Part shown: one piece after another, positions 8,770 to 17,183 of the stretch
Numbering within the stretch: the first letter of the stretch is position 1
Layout: every line of letters begins with the position of its first letter
Source: Oricola nitratireducens
GTDB taxonomy: Bacteria; Pseudomonadota; Alphaproteobacteria; Rhizobiales; Rhizobiaceae
Length of the DNA: 64,000 bases
Assembly (NCBI RefSeq): GCF_014904745.1
Contig: NZ_JACZCS010000008.1
Location: 62,001-126,000, forward strand
Direction: 5' to 3'
Made by a program: the position numbers and the translations under genes
The notes under the pieces: model-generated
What the model saw: only the letters and a program-made list of their open reading frames with translations
What the model was told of the DNA's origin: nothing
Database searches by the model: none

Positions 8770-9369
8770 ATGGTCAGGCTGATGCGCAGAATTCTGGCCG
8801 CCGTGGTGATCGTGCTCGTCGCGGCGGGCGTCGCGCTGGCGTGGCTCAACTGGCGGGTTCACCAGGAAACCGTGACGCCGCTGGAAACGCTCAATTCCGG
8901 CGGGACGGCGGGACGCGTGCTCGCGGTGCTGAGCCCGGGCTTGAGTTCTTTTCCCGCCGATGTCATGACCGCGTTCGACAAGGGGCTGGCCGAAAAGGGC
9001 TGGCGCGTCGACCACACAACGGCAAGCAGCGAGGCGACCACCGATATCGGTGCCTACGACCTGATCGTTCTGGCCGCTCCGGTCTATTTCAGCCGGGCCG
9101 CGCCGCCGCTGCAGGACTATGTCGGCCGGGTCGGCGATTTCGGCGGCAAGCAGATCGCGGTGCTGGTGACGGCGGGGGGCGATCCGGCGGAAGCCGTCGC
9201 GGCCACCAAGGCGCTGATCGCCGCGCATAACGGCACGCTTGCATGGATTTACGGTTACGCGGTCTACGAGCCGAACGATCCGGACGGAAAATACGAGGGC
9301 AGTAACACGGAACGCGCCGTCCGCATGGCGCATGACGCGGCGCTGGCGCTCGCCGGCACCCTGCCATGA
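8770..9369 (+). CDS. Membrane-anchored flavodoxin-like protein
   Basis: About 199 residues. A single N-terminal helix (ILAAVVIVLVAAGVALAWL) is followed by a Rossmann/flavodoxin-like domain. Its elements are a phosphate-loop-like VLSPGLSSFPADV, the second flavin loop region YDLIVLAAPVYFSR and a third loop VLVTAGGDPAEA. FMN binding is inferred because the classical T/S-x-T-G-x-T loop is degenerate. A putative role is a flavin-dependent redox protein facing one side of the inner membrane. The start was placed at an ATG with a GAGGATGG-type site, giving an immediate membrane helix. The stop overlaps the start of the next gene (ATGA), so the two are translationally coupled. Confidence 0.6.
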   Translation: MVRLMRRILAAVVIVLVAAGVALAWLNWRVHQETVTPLETLNSGGTAGRVLAVLSPGLSSFPADVMTAFDKGLAEKGWRVDHTTASSEATTDIGAYDLIVLAAPVYFSRAAPPLQDYVGRVGDFGGKQIAVLVTAGGDPAEAVAATKALIAAHNGTLAWIYGYAVYEPNDPDGKYEGSNTERAVRMAHDAALALAGTLP

Positions 9370-9896
9370 CCCGCCGGACTCCGTTCCTGCTGCGCGCCTC
9401 GCCGGACCTGCTGACGGGATTGCGGCTGGCGCTGGCGCCGGTGCTGTATCTGCTGATCGTCGGGGGCAGGGGCGACGCGGCTGCGGCATGCCTGGCGCTG
9501 GCGATGGTGACGGACGCGCTCGACGGGCCGCTGGCGCGGCATTTCGGCGTCGCGTCGCGGGCCGGCGCGCATTTCGACTTCTGGGCGGATTTCGTGTTGA
9601 TCGAGGCGGTGTTCTCGGCTTTCGCCATGTCCGGGGCGGGGCCGTGGGCGATACCGCTGCTGACGGCAATCGCCTTCGGCTTCTTTGTCGCGACCGTGCG
9701 GCTAACGCCCGCGATCTACGACCCGATCGGCCGCAATATCGGCGGCATATTGATGGGGTCGGCCTTCAGCGTGCTGGCGCTGCGCGACCTGTTGGTCGCG
9801 CAGGCGGCTTTCATGGTGGCGCTCGGCGCGCTGACGCTGACGCTTTGCGCGCGGGCGGCGTTCGTGGCCGGCGCCGTCAGGCGCTCAGCGCCGTGA
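9366..9896 (+). CDS. CDP-alcohol phosphatidyltransferase family protein
   Basis: A 176-residue membrane enzyme with a full CDP-alcohol phosphotransferase signature at residues 50-75. It has D-x2-D-G-x2-A-R-x8-G-x3-D-x3-D with correct spacing (DALDGPLAR, then G and two Asp). Several hydrophobic helices surround it, and the length fits PgsA/PssA-like enzymes. The family swaps CMP on CDP-diacylglycerol or similar donors for an alcohol acceptor; the acceptor cannot be told. It is translationally coupled to the flavodoxin-like gene, an unusual partner. Its last 20 bases overlap the 3' end of convergent pgk. Confidence 0.82.
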   Translation: MTRRTPFLLRASPDLLTGLRLALAPVLYLLIVGGRGDAAAACLALAMVTDALDGPLARHFGVASRAGAHFDFWADFVLIEAVFSAFAMSGAGPWAIPLLTAIAFGFFVATVRLTPAIYDPIGRNIGGILMGSAFSVLALRDLLVAQAAFMVALGALTLTLCARAAFVAGAVRRSAP

Positions 9897-11073
9897 CGCC
9901 CGGCAGTTCCTTGCCTTCCATCCATTCGAGGAAGGCGCCGCCTGCCGTCGAGACATAGGTGAACTGGTCGGCCACTCCGGCGTGGTTGAGGGCGGAGACG
10001 GTGTCGCCGCCGCCGGCAACCGAAACCAGCTTGCCGGCGACCGTCTGCTCGGCAGCAAATTTCGCGGCCGCGACGGTTGCGGCGTCGAAGGGTTCGATTT
10101 CGAAGGCGCCGAGCGGTCCGTTCCAGACCAGCGTCTTCGCCTTGTCGATCCAGCCATTGATCAGCATGACGGAGGCGGGGCCGACATCGAGGATCATGGC
10201 GTCGGACGGCACGGCGGAGACGTCGACGGTGTCGTTGTCGGCACCGGCCTTGAATTCGCGCGCGACGACCGCGTCGACCGGCAGGACGATGGCGCAGCCG
10301 GAGGCATCCGCCTCCTTCATGATCGCGTTGGCGGTGCCGGCGAGATCATGCTCGCACAGGGACTTGCCGACATCGACGCCCTTGGCGGCGAGGAAGGTGT
10401 TGGCCATGCCGCCGCCGATCACCAGCGCGTCGACGCGTTTAACGAGGTTCTGCAGCAGGTCGATCTTGGTCGACACCTTGGCGCCGCCGACGATGGCGAC
10501 GACCGGTTTTTCGGGCGAGCCGAGGCCTTTTTCCAAGGCTTCCAGCTCCGCCTGCATGGTGCGTCCGGCATAGGCGGGCAGCAGGCGGGCGATGCCCTCT
10601 GTCGAGGCGTGGGCGCGGTGGGCGGCGGAAAAGGCGTCGTTGACATAGATGTCGCCGTTCTCGGCCATTGCCCTGGCGAGGTCCGGGTCGTTCTTTTCCT
10701 CGCCGGGATGGAAGCGGGTGTTTTCGAGCAGGACGACGTCGCCGTCGGCCATCTCGCCGATTTCCTTTTTGGCTTCATCGCCGGTGCAGTCGGTGGCGAA
10801 ATCGACGCGGTGGTCGAGCTCTTCCTCCAGCGCCTGGGCGACGGGGCGCAGCGACATCTCGGGGACCACCTTGCCCTTGGGGCGACCGAAATGGGCGAGC
10901 AGGATGACCCTGGCGCCCTTCCGCGACAGTTCCGAGATCGTCGGGACGATGCGTTCGATGCGGGTGCGGTCGGTGACGATGCCGTCGGCCATGGGCACGT
11001 TGAGATCGACGCGCACGAGCACGCGTTTGCCGGCCAGATCGGCGGGAAGATCGTCAAGCGTCTTGAAGCTCAT
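9877..11073 (-). CDS. pgk: Phosphoglycerate kinase
   Basis: A 398-residue enzyme that transfers phosphate between 1,3-bisphosphoglycerate and ADP. Signatures are the N-terminal VRVDLNVP segment, [12 protein letters not shown] in the centre, a GGGMANTF segment and the nucleotide-binding [10 protein letters not shown] near the C-terminus. The length is typical. The ATG has GAGAGGG four bases upstream. In related bacteria pgk lies next to gap and tkt. Here about 6 kb of unrelated genes separate it from gap on the same strand. It slightly overlaps the convergent CDP-alcohol transferase gene. Confidence 0.95.
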   Translation of the reverse strand: MSFKTLDDLPADLAGKRVLVRVDLNVPMADGIVTDRTRIERIVPTISELSRKGARVILLAHFGRPKGKVVPEMSLRPVAQALEEELDHRVDFATDCTGDEAKKEIGEMADGDVVLLENTRFHPGEEKNDPDLARAMAENGDIYVNDAFSAAHRAHASTEGIARLLPAYAGRTMQAELEALEKGLGSPEKPVVAIVGGAKVSTKIDLLQNLVKRVDALVIGGGMANTFLAAKGVDVGKSLCEHDLAGTANAIMKEADASGCAIVLPVDAVVAREFKAGADNDTVDVSAVPSDAMILDVGPASVMLINGWIDKAKTLVWNGPLGAFEIEPFDAATVAAAKFAAEQTVAGKLVSVAGGGDTVSALNHAGVADQFTYVSTAGGAFLEWMEGKELPGVTALSA

Positions 11074-11172
11074 TTACCCTCTCCCTGTTTGGATGGAACG
11101 TCCTATAGCCTTGGCGGGCGGGGCCAAGCAATGCGTCATATGTGCCGTGCCGGATCGCCCGGACACGGATCG

Positions 11173-11319
11173 TCAGTCCTTCGTCTTCGATTCCGGCTCG
11201 ATGGTGCAGCCGCGCCAGATGCAGCGCAGCTTCCAGAAAAGCGCGAGCGCGATGAGGACGATCAGGGCGGTGGCGGCGAGCGAGGGCATGAGGTCAATAT
11301 TAGAGCCGAGGCTCGGCAA
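11173..11319 (-). CDS. Small single-helix membrane protein, hypothetical
   Basis: A 48-codon frame from a TTG with CCGGAG six bases upstream. It contains MPSLAATALIVLIALALFWK followed by a basic, Cys-containing tail (LRCIWRGC) and a charged C-terminus. This predicts one transmembrane helix with a cytoplasmic tail. An in-frame ATG ten codons later would leave 38 residues. It lies between pgk and the AraC-type regulator, all on the minus strand. No family is recognised; the frame is supported only by the ribosome site, helix and position. Confidence 0.4.
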   Translation of the reverse strand: MPSLGSNIDLMPSLAATALIVLIALALFWKLRCIWRGCTIEPESKTKD

Positions 11320-11379
11320 TGTCAGCTCCGGGCCCAAACTGCCGATTCCAATGTCCGGGATGGAGGCCGGCTACCAGGC

Positions 11380-12282
11380 TTATGCGGGGATTGCATCCCG
11401 GGAAGCAGAAAAGGCGACGCTCGCATCCCGGCTCGGGGGCAAACCGAATTTCCTCGAGTAGTCGCGGCTGAAATGCGTCGGGCTTTCGTAGCCCACGGCG
11501 TAGGCGGCCTCGGAAACCGTATGGTCCGCCAGCAAGACCTTCGCCTCGATCAGGCGAAGATCCTTTTGATATTGCAGCGGCGTCGTGCCCGTGACCGACT
11601 TGAAGTGTTCGTGAAAGGACGACGCGCTCATGCCCGCGGTTTTCGCCAGGTCCGCGACGCTGAGCGGAGACCGATATTCGGCTCTCACCTTTCGGATGGC
11701 CTTTGCGACCCGGCTGGCGTGGCTGTCCGCGACAAGCAGATTCCGCAGCATCTTTCCGATCGGTGAGAGCAAAAGGCGGTAGTGAATTTCGCGCCGGATC
11801 GAGGGCCCGAGGACTTTTGCGTCCAGCGGGTTTTCGATCAGCTCAAAGTATCTGACCAGCGGCGCAAGCCAAGCCGGATCGGCCGGCCCTGCGGATAGGG
11901 ACCGGGCGTCGTCGTCTGGCGCCAGCGCATCGGCAACCTGATCGTAGAGGCTCCGAACCAGTCCCAGATCGAGCGACAGGATCGCCGCGAGATATGGTTC
12001 CTCGACGCTCGCGCCGGTTATCCGGGAAACGACGGGCAGGTCGTGGCTGACAAGCAACGCATCGCCCGGGTGCAGGTTCACGGACTGATTGCCGATGGAG
12101 GTGACTTTGCTACCTTGAAGGATCAGGCAGACGACCGGTTCGTATATCACGGCCTCGATGTCGCTTTCCGCTTCCCTGCGGAGAATGGACAGACCCGGCA
12201 AAAGCTTAAATGCTTCCGGCGCGGTAACGGAATAGTGGTTGCACAGATCGGTGAGGCGTGAAAGATCTATGTGTTGCTCCAT
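11380..12282 (-). CDS. AraC-family transcriptional regulator (AraC_N type)
   Basis: About 300 residues. The N-terminal half resembles the AraC_N cupin-like ligand domain (CLILQGSKVTSIG, LHPGDALLVSHDLPVVSRI). The C-terminal ~100 residues carry the two helix-turn-helix motifs of the family (SVADLAKTAGMSASSFHEHF and EAAYAVGYESPTHFSRDY). The chosen ATG has AGGGA about eight bases upstream; an ATG nine codons earlier lacks a ribosome site. It is divergent from an SDR oxidoreductase gene across 155 bp, the usual arrangement for a regulator and its target. The effector may be an aldehyde or ketone handled by that SDR. Confidence 0.85.
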   Translation of the reverse strand: MEQHIDLSRLTDLCNHYSVTAPEAFKLLPGLSILRREAESDIEAVIYEPVVCLILQGSKVTSIGNQSVNLHPGDALLVSHDLPVVSRITGASVEEPYLAAILSLDLGLVRSLYDQVADALAPDDDARSLSAGPADPAWLAPLVRYFELIENPLDAKVLGPSIRREIHYRLLLSPIGKMLRNLLVADSHASRVAKAIRKVRAEYRSPLSVADLAKTAGMSASSFHEHFKSVTGTTPLQYQKDLRLIEAKVLLADHTVSEAAYAVGYESPTHFSRDYSRKFGLPPSRDASVAFSASRDAIPA

Positions 12283-12437
12283 GCCTGCGGTCCCTATCAG
12301 ACTTCGCATGTCGATGCAGCCAATAATTCTCTGGTTTGGAGGAATTAGCAGATCTTGTGGAGGATGTGGCAGGCGCGGAAGGACATTCCCTTCTATTTGT
12401 TTTCACCACAGACATCGTCGGAAACAGGGAGCGTCCA

Positions 12438-13343
12438 ATGTCGTCCATTCAGACCCAGTTCCTCGAACTCGCGGCTCATCACGCCAGATATGACCAGATC
12501 GACCCGACCTCGGCGCTGAAGGACAGCGCGTCGGACAAGGTCGTCTTCATCGCAGGCGCGTCCCGGGGGATTGGTCAGGCCACCGCCGTTGCTTTCGCCG
12601 AGGCCGGCGCCAGGGCGGTCTATCTCACAGCAAGGTCGGAAAACGCTCTTAAGGAGACGCGAGACCTGGTCAAGCAGGCCAATCCGGAAACGCAATGTGC
12701 CTTTTTCGTTTGCGATGTCACCAGCGCGGAACAGGTCAAGGCCGCAGTGGAGGATTGCGTGGCGCAGTTCGGCGGCATCGACGCGGCGGACGCGAATGCC
12801 GGTTATCTCGGCCCGTGGACGAAAATCGGCGAGTCCGACCCGGAGGGCTGGTGGCGAAGCTTCGACGTAAACGTGAAGGGCACCTATCACGTGATCCGCT
12901 TCACGCTTCCCCATCTCATCCAATCCGCGAAGAGGCGCGCCGCCGAAGGTCGGAGCGGCGGTCATCTCATCCTGCTCTCGTCGATCGGCGCACAACTGCT
13001 GATGAAGGGGGCGTCCGACTACCAGACCTCGAAGCATGCCATCAATCGCCTTTGCGAGTTCGTCCAGAGCGATCACGACGAAGACGGCATCAAATGCTTC
13101 GCCATCCATCCTGGCGGCGTCGCGACCGAACTCGGGTTGAAAATGCCAGAAGACTTGCACGCCTATCTCGACGACAAGCCGGACCTGGCGGCCAGCTTCG
13201 CGGTCTGGCTTTGCTCCGGCAAGGCGGACTGGGCCAAGGGCCGGTATCTGAGCGCAACCTGGGATGTCGGAGAACTCACCGCGCTCAAGGACGAGATCCT
13301 GCGGGACGATCTGTTGGTGAACCGTCTGCGCGCCAAGGCGTGA
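12438..13343 (+). CDS. SDR-family oxidoreductase, divergent from AraC regulator
   Basis: A 301-residue classical SDR. It has the nucleotide-binding motif GASRGIGQ behind an unusually long ~35-residue N-terminal leader. The normal NNAG position reads DANAGYLGPW, so one Asn is replaced. Catalytic Ser is in LLSSIGAQ and the Tyr-x3-Lys in DYQTSKHAI. The domain resembles carbonyl or 3-oxoacyl reductases. The ATG has AGGGAG seven bases upstream; the open frame further upstream is non-coding leader. It is probably controlled by the divergent AraC protein. The long leader and altered NNAG motif make the substrate hard to guess. Confidence 0.82.
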   Translation: MSSIQTQFLELAAHHARYDQIDPTSALKDSASDKVVFIAGASRGIGQATAVAFAEAGARAVYLTARSENALKETRDLVKQANPETQCAFFVCDVTSAEQVKAAVEDCVAQFGGIDAADANAGYLGPWTKIGESDPEGWWRSFDVNVKGTYHVIRFTLPHLIQSAKRRAAEGRSGGHLILLSSIGAQLLMKGASDYQTSKHAINRLCEFVQSDHDEDGIKCFAIHPGGVATELGLKMPEDLHAYLDDKPDLAASFAVWLCSGKADWAKGRYLSATWDVGELTALKDEILRDDLLVNRLRAKA

Positions 13344-13428
13344 CGCTTCGGGCGAGGGGCACCCAGGGCGAACTCGGAACCGCAGTTCCTGCTGCGGCGG
13401 GAGGAGCAAGGCGGCCTTGCCGTCTTGC

Positions 13429-14736
13429 TCACGAGCCTTTGGCCCGGCCCTTCGCCGAAGCGTGGAAATCCATGTAGGCGCGCTGGATCGCAATCTGGTC
13501 GGCGATGAACCGGGCGTCGTGCCAGACGCCCCAGATGAAGGACGAGCCCCGCCGCGACTGCCATGGCAGGCCGACGAAATAAACCCCGGGCTCCTTCGAG
13601 ACGCCGCGTTGGTGGATCGGCCTGCCCTTCTCGTCGAAGGTGTCGACCTTCAGCCAGCCATAGTCGAAGGCAAAGCCGGTCGCCCAGATGATCGTCGTGA
13701 TCCCGGCTTCGGCCAGGTTCAGTTCGAGGATCGGATCGGTCAGGCAGTCCGGGTCTGGTCCGATGACATGGGCCTCCGGCTCTTCGGGAAGGTCGAGACC
13801 GTTGCTGGCGATATAGGCGTCGGCCTCGTCGAGTACGGAGAGATAATTCGCATCCCCGCGGGCGATGTTGCGCGCGAGGTCCGGCGCAAACGACATCGCG
13901 CCGTCGCTGTAGCCCTCGGCCCGGCCAAGCAACGTGATGCCGGTTTCGGCAAGGCGCCGGAAGTCGACCGTCTTGCCGCCATCGGCTCCGCTCACCGCGA
14001 TCGTGACATGTTCAGCGCCCGCCGCGGGCGTCACGGCATCCCATTTGCCGAGGACGCCAAGCCACCAGCAGTAATCCATGCCGCGATAGCCGCGCGGCGG
14101 CCTGTCGTGCGGGCCGACCGAGAGGTAGACGCGCCTGCCGGACTGCCGCAATTCGTCGGCGATCTGGGTTCCCGACGATCCCGCACCAATCACCAGAACC
14201 GCGCCCTCGGGCAGCTGGCCGGGATTGCGGTAGCCGGTGGAGTGGATCTGCAGCACGCCCGCGCCTTCGGGAACCATGTCCGGGACGATCGGGCGCTGGA
14301 ACGCCCCGGTGGCGGCGACCACATAGGTGGCCTCGATCGGGCCGGCCGACGTCTCGACGCGGAAACCCGGCCGGCCTTCATTGCGGGTGACCGACGTCAC
14401 CTCGACGCCGGTGCGGATCGGCGCGGCGATCTTTTGCGCGTAGGCATCAAAATAGTCGGCGACACTCTCCTTCGGCGCGAAGCCGTCGGGATCGATCTCG
14501 TCGAATGTCATGCCCGGAAACCGGTCGTGCCAGGCCGGTCCGTTGGCGACCAGCGAGTCCCATCTTTCGGAGCGCCAGCGCTCGGCGATCCGGCCGCGTT
14601 CGAGCACAAGATGCGAAATGCCGGCCCTGCCCAGGTGCTCGCTCATAGCCACCCCGGCCTGGCCGCCGCCCACGACGAGAACCTCGGTCTTTTCGATCGG
14701 CATGTCGGCGCCCTCTTTACGGCTTGTTTCATTCAT
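13429..14736 (-). CDS. Flavin-containing monooxygenase-like NAD(P)/FAD oxidoreductase
   Basis: About 435 residues with two Rossmann motifs: an FAD-binding GGGQAG (VLVVGGGQAGVAMSEHL) near residue 20, and a second GxGxxG for NAD(P) (VLVIGAGSSGTQIADEL) near 180. This layout is that of class B flavin monooxygenases or YUCCA/CzcO-like proteins. The ATG overlaps the stop of the DUF1028 gene, giving translational coupling; an internal ATG eleven codons later has a stronger AGAGGG site. It is the last gene of a minus-strand operon after M20 deacylase, RidA and DUF1028. In that context it probably oxygenates a nitrogenous compound whose unstable imine product is handled by RidA. The substrate is unknown. 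Confidence 0.8.
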   Translation of the reverse strand: MNETSRKEGADMPIEKTEVLVVGGGQAGVAMSEHLGRAGISHLVLERGRIAERWRSERWDSLVANGPAWHDRFPGMTFDEIDPDGFAPKESVADYFDAYAQKIAAPIRTGVEVTSVTRNEGRPGFRVETSAGPIEATYVVAATGAFQRPIVPDMVPEGAGVLQIHSTGYRNPGQLPEGAVLVIGAGSSGTQIADELRQSGRRVYLSVGPHDRPPRGYRGMDYCWWLGVLGKWDAVTPAAGAEHVTIAVSGADGGKTVDFRRLAETGITLLGRAEGYSDGAMSFAPDLARNIARGDANYLSVLDEADAYIASNGLDLPEEPEAHVIGPDPDCLTDPILELNLAEAGITTIIWATGFAFDYGWLKVDTFDEKGRPIHQRGVSKEPGVYFVGLPWQSRRGSSFIWGVWHDARFIADQIAIQRAYMDFHASAKGRAKGS

Positions 14737-15400
14737 CGCCCGGTACTCCGTAGGACGGCGCTTGCGTCGGGTCCTCGGCGCGCTGGACATAGGCAGCCAT
14801 CTGCGGGCGGTAGACGTCCCAGGCGGCGCGCAGCATCCCGATCGGTTCGTCCGCCCAGTCGATGCGCAGGTCGGCGAGCGGCCATGACAGCCGGTCCGCC
14901 ACCTTTAGCCCCGCCGAACGAACAGGTCCGGCCTCGCCGCCGGCGGCAAGCCCCGTTTCCAACGCGGCCATCAGCCGGTCGCCGAGGTGGCCTTGCGCGC
15001 CCTCGAATGCAGCGACCATGGCAGCGGGAACGCCCTCATCGGCAAGGAGATTGCCGCCCGCGGCGCAATCGCGGCCCTTCGCCTCGCCCCAGAGGCCCAG
15101 TACCTGGCGCCCGGAGTGGATGGCCACCGCCCCCGCGGCGTCCACGACCATCAGCTGGCGGTAGTCGATATGCGGCCTTCCGGCGGTGATATCGGCAAGC
15201 GCCCGCGCCGCCGGAAGGCCGGCCTCGAGCCGGTCCAGCAGCAGGGAGCCAAGCGCCGGGTCGGTGACGTTCTGGCTCGCCACCGCGCCGACGCCCGCGC
15301 GCACATGGGCGCAGCGCGCCGCCACGGCGGGGGACGACGAGGAAATCACCATGCCGAACTGCCCTGTCCGGGCGCATCGGGCGATAAGGGAAAAGGTCAT
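14729..15400 (-). CDS. DUF1028 family protein (Ntn-hydrolase-like)
   Basis: A 223-residue protein starting MTFSLIARCARTGQFGMVIS, followed by a Ser-rich segment and GVGAVASQNVTDPALG. This is the conserved pattern of DUF1028, a family that structurally resembles Ntn hydrolases and is often encoded with amidohydrolases or peptidases. The internal segment VVDAAGAVAIHSGRQVLGLW also fits. The C-terminal ~50 residues resemble the putative peptidoglycan-binding or cap extension seen in some members. Biochemical function is unknown. It lies 16 bp after ridA and overlaps the start of the monooxygenase gene, so it is part of one operon. Confidence 0.8.
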   Translation of the reverse strand: MTFSLIARCARTGQFGMVISSSSPAVAARCAHVRAGVGAVASQNVTDPALGSLLLDRLEAGLPAARALADITAGRPHIDYRQLMVVDAAGAVAIHSGRQVLGLWGEAKGRDCAAGGNLLADEGVPAAMVAAFEGAQGHLGDRLMAALETGLAAGGEAGPVRSAGLKVADRLSWPLADLRIDWADEPIGMLRAAWDVYRPQMAAYVQRAEDPTQAPSYGVPGDE

Positions 15401-15416
15401 GCCGGACTCCGCACCA

Positions 15417-15830
15417 TCAATCGGGGATGACGGCGGTGCCGTCGATCTCGACCAGCCAGTCCGGGCGGGCGAGCGCGGTCACGACCACTCCGGTCGAGAC
15501 GGGATAGACGTCCTTGATGTATTCGCCCATCGTCCGGTAGACCGCCTCGCGGTGGCGCACGTCGGTGAGGTAGACCACGACTTTGCACAGATGCTCCATG
15601 GAGCCGCCGCACTCCTCGAGAAGCTGGCGGATGTTCTGCATCACCTTGTGGGTCTGTTCGACCGGGTCGTGGCTGTCGATGTTCTTTGCCGTATCGAGAT
15701 CCTGCGGGCACTGGCCGCGCAGGAACACCATCCGTCCCCGGGCGACGACGGCCTGGCAGAGGTCGTTGTCCAGCTTCTGTTCGGGGTAGGTGTCCCTGGT
15801 GTTGAACTTCCGGTGGCGCGTGTGGGCCAT
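15417..15830 (-). CDS. RidA/YjgF family enamine/imine deaminase-like protein
   Basis: A 137-residue member of the RidA/YER057c/UK114 family. Conserved parts include FLRGQCPQD, the QNIRQLLEECGGS helix, KVVVYLTDV, and the C-terminal ALARPDWLVEIDG with the arginine (about Arg122) that binds the carboxylate of imine substrates. The first ~20 residues and the CPQDLD loop differ from core RidA, so this is probably a pathway-specific subgroup, as in the RutC comparison. It lies between an M20 deacylase and a DUF1028 gene in a tight operon, which points to a role in hydrolysing a reactive enamine or imine made by neighbouring enzymes. Confidence 0.85.
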   Translation of the reverse strand: MAHTRHRKFNTRDTYPEQKLDNDLCQAVVARGRMVFLRGQCPQDLDTAKNIDSHDPVEQTHKVMQNIRQLLEECGGSMEHLCKVVVYLTDVRHREAVYRTMGEYIKDVYPVSTGVVVTALARPDWLVEIDGTAVIPD

Positions 15831-15853
15831 GGTCTCGTTTCCTGGTTCGGTCT

Positions 15854-17035
15854 TCAAAGAGGGGTATCGTTGGCCGGAGAGACACTGAACCTCTCCAAGG
15901 CAGCATCGAGCATCGCGTCGCAGGCGACAAGCTCGGCTTTCGCGATGAATTCGTCCGGCCGGTGGCCCTGCGCCATGTCGCCGGGACCGCAGACCACGAC
16001 GGGCACGCCGAGCTTCTGCGCGAACAGGCCGCCCTCGGTGCCGAAGCTGAGCCTGCAGTCGGGCGTCCCGGAAGGCAGGCATTCGGCGAAGACGCGCACG
16101 GCGGGGGCATCACGGTCGGCGGCAAGTCCGGGATAGCGGCCTGTCTCCGTCACGGTCAGGCCGGCTTCCGGGAAGGTGGCGCGATGCGGCGCGACGATTT
16201 TCGCCGCCGCGTCGTGGAGGCGCGCCGCCAGGCCACCGGCGTCGTCGGCCGCGAGCACTCGGATTTCCATCAGCAGCTCCGCGCTATCCGGCACGAAATT
16301 GACCACCGTTCCGCCCGTCAGCCTGCCGACATGCACCGTCGCGTAGGGCACCGAATATCCGTCCTCGCGCGGACCGTACACAGCGATCTCGTCCTGCAGG
16401 CCGCGCATCGCCGCCATGAAGTCGCCGGCCAGATGCAGGGCGTTGAGCGCCAGCGGGGCTTCCGCCGAATGGCGCGCCACGCCTCTGGCCTCGATCGTGA
16501 ACGCCATCTTGCCCTTGTGTCCCAGTCCGAGGCGCATTGAAGTGGGCTCGCCCACGACCACGAGATCGGGCCTGATATTGCGTGCGGAAATGGCGTCCAG
16601 CATCGGGCGGACCCCGATGCAGCCGATCTCCTCGTCATAGGAAAACGCCAGCCACAAGGGCCGCGCCAGCGTGCGGGAGCCGGCCCGTTCCGCCAGCGCC
16701 AGCATGGCGGCGACGAAGCCCTTCATGTCGGTCGCGCCGCGCCCGTAGAGCCGGTCGCCCTTGTCCGTCAGTTCGAAGGGCGGCATTGTCCAGGTCTGGC
16801 CGTCGACGGGAACGGCGTCGAGATGGCCGGACAGCATCAGGCCGCCGGGCAGATCGGGGCCCAAACGGGCGAGCAGAGCCGCCTTCGTTTCCGTTTCGTC
16901 GGGAAACCGGGTGCAGACGGCGCCCGCGGCCACCAAGGCAGCCTCGATCTCCGCGACAAGCGGCAGGTTCGTCTCGGCGCTGACGGTGGCATGGCCGACC
17001 AGTCGCGCCAGCCAGTCGTGGGTCGGGGTTGTCAA
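15854..17035 (-). CDS. M20-family deacylase (acetylornithine deacetylase-like)
   Basis: A 393-residue dinuclear zinc hydrolase of the ArgE/DapE type. Metal ligands are His71 and Asp73 in SGHLDAVPVDG, the bridging Asp103 in GRGATDMKGF, and Glu135/136 in DEEIGCIG. The C-terminal His is in MAQGHRPDEF. A dimerisation domain occupies roughly residues 180-290. It would remove an acyl group from an N-acyl amino acid. The first-gene position in an operon with RidA, DUF1028 and a flavin monooxygenase argues for a catabolic substrate rather than arginine biosynthesis, so the symbol argE is not assigned. Confidence 0.85.
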   Translation of the reverse strand: MTTPTHDWLARLVGHATVSAETNLPLVAEIEAALVAAGAVCTRFPDETETKAALLARLGPDLPGGLMLSGHLDAVPVDGQTWTMPPFELTDKGDRLYGRGATDMKGFVAAMLALAERAGSRTLARPLWLAFSYDEEIGCIGVRPMLDAISARNIRPDLVVVGEPTSMRLGLGHKGKMAFTIEARGVARHSAEAPLALNALHLAGDFMAAMRGLQDEIAVYGPREDGYSVPYATVHVGRLTGGTVVNFVPDSAELLMEIRVLAADDAGGLAARLHDAAAKIVAPHRATFPEAGLTVTETGRYPGLAADRDAPAVRVFAECLPSGTPDCRLSFGTEGGLFAQKLGVPVVVCGPGDMAQGHRPDEFIAKAELVACDAMLDAALERFSVSPANDTPL

Positions 17036-17129
17036 GATCGCGATACCTCGTTGCCATCATCCAGTAGCAAATTGGCCGGGGCAAGCAAGACGAGGACCCG
17101 CGGATCGCAGAATTGCCGCGTGGCCCAAG

Positions 17130-17161
17130 AAAAAAGCCGCCCGGAGACCGGGCGGCTTTTT
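17130..17161. terminator. Rho-independent terminator after gap
   Basis: A 9-bp perfect stem (GCCGCCCGG) with a three-base loop is flanked by six As on one side and five Ts on the other. It terminates the minus-strand gap transcript and could also act in the plus direction. It separates the glycolytic transcript from the M20 operon, which must therefore have its own promoter. Confidence 0.9.
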
Positions 17162-17183
17162 CGATTTCCGTTTTTCGGCTTGC

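Noticed and set aside
15854-17035. Assignment of the M20 gene as biosynthetic argE
   Set aside because: The metal site fits ArgE, but the operon context with RidA, DUF1028 and a monooxygenase indicates another substrate, so no symbol was given.
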